A stretch of DNA of 64,000 bases from assembly GCA_016707485.1 (NCBI GenBank), contig JADJHN010000002.1, forward strand, positions 186,001 through 250,000, read 5' to 3'. This document shows, in pieces, positions 59,643 through 64,000 of this stretch; positions within the stretch are counted from its first letter, which is position 1; each line of letters begins with the position of its first letter. The translations under genes were made by a program, and so were the position numbers. Below the pieces are notes generated by a model. It saw only the letters and a list, made by a program, of their open reading frames with translations. It did no database searches and was not told where the DNA came from. The DNA comes from Lysobacterales bacterium. Its GTDB lineage: Bacteria; Pseudomonadota; Gammaproteobacteria; Xanthomonadales; Rhodanobacteraceae.

Positions 59643-61640
59643 TCAGGCAAGCGCCCTGGCCCGCGCCACCACGGCCTCGGCAGTGATGCCGAAATGAACG
59701 TAAAGCTGCTCCGCGGGTGCCGAAGCGCCGAATCGATCGAGGCCGACGACCGCGCCGTCGAGGCCGACGTACTTGCACCAGAAATCGGTGATCCCCGCTT
59801 CCACCGCGACGCGGCGACGGCACCATGAGGGCAGCACGCCTTCGCGATACTCGATCGGTTGTGCATCGAACACGCGCGTGCATGGCATCGATACGACACG
59901 CGCGGCCACGCTCTGGTCAGCGAGAATGCGCATCGCCTGCATCGCCACCTCGACCTCGGAGCCGGTGGCGATGAGAATCAAATCGAACTTCGCGCTGGGC
60001 GGATCGGACAGCACGTAGCCGCCGCGGGCAATGGCGCTGACCTGTTCGTCATTGCGCGGCTGGTGCACCAGCGTCTGCCGCGAGAAGACCAGGCAGGACG
60101 GACCGCTGCTGCGTTCGATCGCATGTTTCCACGACACCGCCGATTCCACGGCGTCGCAAGGGCGCCAGACATCGTTGTTCGGGATGTAGCGCAGGCTGGC
60201 CAGGTGCTCGACCGGCTGGTGGGTCGGGCCGTCCTCGCCAAGGCCGATGGAATCATGCGTGTAGACATGGATCGCGCGGGTCGGGATCAGCGCGCTCATG
60301 CGCACGGCGTTGCGCGCATAGTCGGAGAACACCAGGAAGGTGGCGTCATATGGAATGAAACCACCGTGCAACGCAAGACCATTGGCGATCGCGCTCATGC
60401 CGAACTCGCGCACGCCGTAATGGATGTAGTTGGCCGCCACGTCGTGACTGGTGACGTTCTTCGAACCTTTCCAGATGGTCAGGTTGGAACCGGCCAGGTC
60501 CGCCGAGCCGCCGATCAGTTCGGGCAGCAGCGGGCCGAAGGCATCCAGCGCCATCTGCGATGCCTTGCGTGAAGCCACGGCCGGGCCTTGCGCTTGCAGA
60601 CTGGCAATCCAGGCATCGGCCTGCGCGGCGAAATCTTCCGGCAGTGCGCCACTCTGGCGACGCTCGAACTCGGCGGCCAGTTCCGGGTTGGCGGTGCGAT
60701 AGCGATCGAACAGGCGATTCCACGTGGCCTCGCGCTCGGCACCGGCCGCCTGCGCGTTCCAGGCGGAATAAATATGTTCGGGAATCTCGAAGGGGGCATG
60801 GTTCCAGCCGAGGCTGGCGCGCGTCGCGGCGACTTCATCCTTGCCGAGAGCTGCGCCGTGCGAGGATTCCTTGCCCTGCTTGTTCGGCGATCCAAAGCCG
60901 ATGATGGTCCGGGCGCAGATCAGGGTCGGCTTGCGCGTCTGCGCGGTCGCTGCCTCGATCGCCGCCTTGATCGCGCTGGCATCATGGCCATCGACATCGC
61001 GGATCACGTTCCAGCCGTACGCCTCGAATCGGGCCGGCGTGTCATCGGTGAACCAGCCTTCGACTTCGCCATCGATGGAGATTCCGTTGTCGTCCCAGAT
61101 GGCGACGAGCTTGCCAAGGCCGAGGGTGCCGGCCAGCGAGGCGACCTCGTGCGAAATGCCTTCCATCAGGCAACCGTCGCCGAGGAAGACATAGGTGCGG
61201 TGATCGACAATGTCGAGATCGCCGCGATTGAAGCGCGCGGCAAGCACCTGTTCGGCAAGGGCCATGCCGACGGCGTTGGCCAGGCCCTGGCCGAGCGGCC
61301 CGGTGGTGGTCTCGACGCCGGGAGTCTCCGCGTATTCGGGGTGACCGGCAGTCTTTGAATGCAGTTGGCGGAAGTTCTTCAACTCCTGCAGTGGCAGGGC
61401 GTAGCCGGTCAGGTGCAGCAGCGCGTAGATCAACATCGAACCGTGGCCGTTGGAAAGCACGAAGCGATCGCGATTGGCCCACTGCGGATTCGTCGGGTTG
61501 TGCCTGAGGAAATCGTTCCACAGCACTTCGGCGATGTCGGCCATGCCCATGGGCATGCCGGGATGACCCGAATTCGCGGCTTGTACAGCGTCCATGGCCA
61601 GCGCACGAATGGCGTTGGCGAGTTCTTTGCGGCTCGACAT
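59643..61640 (-). CDS. tkt: Transketolase
   Basis: The 665-aa enzyme moves two-carbon ketol units in the pentose phosphate pathway with thiamine diphosphate. Features are MSSRKELANAIRALAMDAVQ, SGHPGMPMGMA, the ThDP motif FLGDGCLMEGISHEVASLAG and VYTHDSIGLGEDGPTHQPVEHLASLR. Start at 61640 is set by family alignment; the upstream frame is spurious. Confidence 0.98.
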   Translation of the reverse strand: MSSRKELANAIRALAMDAVQAANSGHPGMPMGMADIAEVLWNDFLRHNPTNPQWANRDRFVLSNGHGSMLIYALLHLTGYALPLQELKNFRQLHSKTAGHPEYAETPGVETTTGPLGQGLANAVGMALAEQVLAARFNRGDLDIVDHRTYVFLGDGCLMEGISHEVASLAGTLGLGKLVAIWDDNGISIDGEVEGWFTDDTPARFEAYGWNVIRDVDGHDASAIKAAIEAATAQTRKPTLICARTIIGFGSPNKQGKESSHGAALGKDEVAATRASLGWNHAPFEIPEHIYSAWNAQAAGAEREATWNRLFDRYRTANPELAAEFERRQSGALPEDFAAQADAWIASLQAQGPAVASRKASQMALDAFGPLLPELIGGSADLAGSNLTIWKGSKNVTSHDVAANYIHYGVREFGMSAIANGLALHGGFIPYDATFLVFSDYARNAVRMSALIPTRAIHVYTHDSIGLGEDGPTHQPVEHLASLRYIPNNDVWRPCDAVESAVSWKHAIERSSGPSCLVFSRQTLVHQPRNDEQVSAIARGGYVLSDPPSAKFDLILIATGSEVEVAMQAMRILADQSVAARVVSMPCTRVFDAQPIEYREGVLPSWCRRRVAVEAGITDFWCKYVGLDGAVVGLDRFGASAPAEQLYVHFGITAEAVVARARALA

Positions 61641-62057
61641 TGTTCGGACTCGACTGGAAACAGCGGCCAGACCGGCAGGTGGACCGCAAGGGGTGCGCAT
61701 TGTCGCCGATCCGGGCTGCCTTTGTCTTTTCGCAGGGCTTGTCGGGGGTGGCAAGTGGTCGCGCCGGCAGTAATCACAGACCCGTGGTTTCGCCACCCGA
61801 TTTTGGCCGTTGGCTTTGCCCGCGGCGGCCGCCGGCAAGCCGGACGATGCCCTGCATGGGGGTGCCATCATGCTGAATGGCAAGGGTTTCCCGGGCGTCG
61901 CTCAATTAGTGCACCGGCGGGTATTGAAATTGAGCAAATGAACCGCAGCTTGGAGACACGGCGCAAGGATGGAACAGAGTCCACCGGCGCCGATCCAGAC
62001 ACATTCCGCATGCACAAGCGCGCGGGTCTCTTCCCCGAAAAGTTGGAGCTGTTCCCC
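61641..62057. other. Divergent intergenic region between tkt and the beta-barrel gene
   Basis: 417 bp; I see no gene. Open frames here are extensions of the two flanking genes without family similarity. Promoters for both genes should be here; none is clear. Confidence 0.5.
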
Positions 62058-62651
62058 ATGAAAACCACCCTGATCGCAATCGCCATCGCCGCCGCCGGGC
62101 TGACTGCCCTCCCGGTCACCAGTCATGCTGCAGACAAGGCCGGATTCTTCATCAACGGCAACGTCGGCCAATCCACCATCGACAAGGGCGTCTACGACGA
62201 CGATGACACCGCTTACGGCATCAGTGCCGGATACCGCTGGGCGCTGGCACCGAACTTCGCCCTCGGCGTTGAAGGTGGCTACACCGACCTTGGCACGTGG
62301 TCGCCGAAGGCCGGTGCGGTCGGCGCGCTGCCTGCTGGCGAGTTCCTCACCGATGCCGAACTCAGCGGCTGGACCGCGGGCGTGAACGCGCACTTGAACC
62401 TGAGCGACAACTGGTACCTGAGCGGCCGCACCGGCCTGTTCCACGCCGACATCAAGGGTGACCGTCTGGTTGCCGGCCTGCCGGTGCATGCCGATGACAC
62501 CTCGAACAGCTGGTTCGCCGGCGCCGGCATTGGCTACGACTTCAGCGAAAACTTCAGCCTGGGCCTGAACTACGACTACTACAAGGCCGACAAGGACGGC
62601 TTGAAGTTCGACCCCAGCGTGGTTTCCGTCGGCGCCGAAGTCCGCTTCTAG
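62058..62651 (+). CDS. Small outer-membrane beta-barrel protein (OmpA/OprF N-domain or OmpX-like)
   Basis: The 197-aa protein has a signal peptide (about residues 1-24, ending SHAA) and an eight-strand-type barrel: alternating strands such as AYGISAGYRWAL, FALGVEGGYTDLG and WYLSGRTGLFHADI, ending in VSVGAEVRF with the C-terminal Phe used by the Bam machinery. There is no OmpA peptidoglycan domain. A strong terminator follows. Function is not known beyond membrane barrel. Confidence 0.88.
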   Translation: MKTTLIAIAIAAAGLTALPVTSHAADKAGFFINGNVGQSTIDKGVYDDDDTAYGISAGYRWALAPNFALGVEGGYTDLGTWSPKAGAVGALPAGEFLTDAELSGWTAGVNAHLNLSDNWYLSGRTGLFHADIKGDRLVAGLPVHADDTSNSWFAGAGIGYDFSENFSLGLNYDYYKADKDGLKFDPSVVSVGAEVRF

Positions 62652-62684
62652 GTTTTTCCCACCACAGGGCAAGGACGCTTCTCC

Positions 62685-62712
62685 AGCCGGCCTGGCAACA
62701 GGCCGGCTTTTT
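62685..62712 (+). terminator. Terminator of the beta-barrel gene
   Basis: AGCCGGCCTG-GCAA-CAGGCCGGCT followed by TTTTC: a GNRA loop with a 10-bp stem. Confidence 0.9.
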
Positions 62713-62766
62713 CATGCACGGCGGATGCGATTGCACCCGCGCGCGCGCCGCCACTGTCGCTGCGCC

Positions 62767-64000
62767 TCAAGTCTGGCCGGGCACGTCGTCGGGCTCTTCG
62801 ATGCCATTGGACACGACCACCGCGGCTGCCAGGTCGCCGGTCACGTTGAGCGTGGTCCGGCACATGTCGAGAAAGCGGTCCACGCCAAGGATGAGGCCGA
62901 TGCCTTCAGGCGGCACGCCGACCATGCCGCAGATCATGGCGATCACCGGCAGCGAACCGGCCGGCACGCCGGCCGTGCCGATGCCACCGAGAATGCACAC
63001 CAACATGACCAGAATCTGCTGGGTGAGGCTGAGGTCGACATTGAAGAACTGAGCAAGGAACAGCACGGTGACGCCCTCGAACAGCGCCGTGCCGTTCTGG
63101 TTGGCGGTCGCCCCAACGGTGAGCACGAAGCGCGAGATGCGCCGTGGCAGTTTCAGCTCCTCCTCCGCCACCATCAGCGCGGTGGGCAGGGTGGCATTGC
63201 TCGAGGCAGTCGAGAACGCCATCACGATCGCTTCCTGCGAGCCGCGAAAGAACCGTACCGGCGACATGCCGCCAAAGGTGCGCACGCTGATCGAGTAGAC
63301 AATGAAAAAATGGATGGCCATGGCCAGCAGGGCGACGCCGACGTAACCCGCCAGCTTGGCCAGCAGGTCCCAGCCGAATACGGCAGCGAGATTGAACACC
63401 AGGCAGGCAACCGCATACGGGGCAAAGCGAATGACCAGGTGAATCAGGGTCATCGAGATCTCGAATACGCCCTCGATGACTTCCTTGGTCTTCATTGCCA
63501 TCGGCGATTTGGTCAGCACCACGCCGATGCCGAACATCATGGCGAAGAACATCACGGCAAGGATGTCGTTGTCTGCGGCGGCACGGATGACATTGGTCGG
63601 CACGATGTTCAGCAGCAGGTCCATGCCCGAGCCATGCAGCGCGCTGCTGGCAACGATTTTCTGAGCGTTGTCGCTGGCATCACGCAGCAGTTGCTGCGCA
63701 ACCGCGGGATCGACACCTGCCCCGGGCTGGAACAGGTTGACCAGACTGACGCCGATGACCACCGCGATCGATGACACGATCACCGTGTAGGCGAGCGTCT
63801 TCCAGCCAACCCGGCCGAGCGAACGGATATCGCCCATTTCGGCAATGCCGACGACCAGCGCAGAAAACAGCAAGGGAATGACCAGCATGAACAACAGGCG
63901 CAGGAAGACCTTGCCGACCGGCTGCGTGATCCAGGTCATCAGCCATTGGATCCACGGCGCATCGCCGCCGTTCGACCAATGCACGAGCAGGCCGCCAGCG
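62767..64000 (-). CDS. Dicarboxylate/amino-acid:cation symporter (DAACS family), 5' truncated by the window end
   Basis: At least 410 residues are visible. The frame is open to the right edge, where AGGLL precedes the first in-frame start-like codon (GTG at 63984), so the true start lies beyond 64000. Family features are FLRLLFMLVIPLLFSALVVGIAEM, VMAFSTASSNATLPTALMVAEEEL (serine-rich hairpin), TVGATANQNGTALFEG (NMDGT-type motif, here NQNGT) and GIGTAGVPAGSLPVI. It transports C4-dicarboxylates or acidic amino acids with H+ or Na+. NQNGT instead of NMDGT may change ion or substrate use. Confidence 0.92.
   Translation of the reverse strand, partial: AGGLLVHWSNGGDAPWIQWLMTWITQPVGKVFLRLLFMLVIPLLFSALVVGIAEMGDIRSLGRVGWKTLAYTVIVSSIAVVIGVSLVNLFQPGAGVDPAVAQQLLRDASDNAQKIVASSALHGSGMDLLLNIVPTNVIRAAADNDILAVMFFAMMFGIGVVLTKSPMAMKTKEVIEGVFEISMTLIHLVIRFAPYAVACLVFNLAAVFGWDLLAKLAGYVGVALLAMAIHFFIVYSISVRTFGGMSPVRFFRGSQEAIVMAFSTASSNATLPTALMVAEEELKLPRRISRFVLTVGATANQNGTALFEGVTVLFLAQFFNVDLSLTQQILVMLVCILGGIGTAGVPAGSLPVIAMICGMVGVPPEGIGLILGVDRFLDMCRTTLNVTGDLAAAVVVSNGIEEPDDVPGQT

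Overview
The window is about 64 kb of GC-rich chromosome from a gammaproteobacterium of the Xanthomonadales/Lysobacterales group. The evidence is the rhlB-trxA-rho arrangement, the gammaproteobacterial GspCDE type II secretion proteins, an RpoD with long region 1, and dispersed purine/pyrimidine and GCAGGAGCGA-type palindromic elements that are common in that order. I cannot assign genus or species. Most of the window is ordinary core chromosome. No phage, IS element, integrase, rRNA or CRISPR array was seen.

Layout: 0.3-5.1 kb holds glycine cleavage genes (gcvT, gcvH), an NfeD/SPFH membrane pair and an NtrY-like histidine kinase. At 5.3 kb is a tRNA with anticodon CAT, probably Ile2. From 5.4 to 11.4 kb lie type II secretion genes gspE, gspD and gspC, with a 1.5 kb stretch carrying a secreted cysteine-containing protein on the opposite strand between gspC and gspD. 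From 11.6 to 16 kb are rhlB, trxA and rho. From 16.1 to 23.5 kb is a defence cassette (hsdR, an hsdM-hsdS fusion, a TIR-domain gene, dinD) bracketed by 82-bp direct repeats of the 3' end of the lpxL-like gene that follows. From 24.4 to 26.8 kb are dtd and rpoD. From 26.9 to 33.3 kb is an ABC efflux operon (adaptor, ATPase, two FtsX-type permeases) ending with its own sigma-54-dependent response regulator. A consensus sigma-54 promoter and a palindromic upstream site precede it.

From 33.6 to 37.3 kb are a large transmembrane Ser/Thr kinase and a periplasmic partner. From 37.4 to 42.6 kb are a FadL-like porin, dusA, an NnrU-like gene and two tandem secreted paralogues separated by a repeat array. 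From 43.1 to 45.1 kb is an arsR-arsC-acr3 operon. From 45.2 to 55.4 kb are GlpQ, an M14 peptidase, a GIY-YIG protein, a TonB-like protein, a GGDEF/EAL protein, DUF456 and hemolysin-III membrane proteins, a universal stress protein, and a gene broken by two in-frame TGA codons. From 55.7 to 64 kb are gap, a metallo-beta-lactamase-fold hydrolase, an S1/P1 nuclease, fpr, tkt, a beta-barrel protein and a dicarboxylate symporter cut by the window end.

The parts most worth attention are: (1) the TIR plus type I restriction plus DinD cassette with its lpxL-derived flanking repeats and no integrase; (2) the self-contained sigma-54 circuit of the efflux operon, whose histidine kinase seems to have moved about 22 kb away; (3) the stem-loop repeat family placed in every wider gap of that operon, one copy supplying the C-terminus of the ATPase; and (4) the twice-interrupted TonB-like pseudogene.
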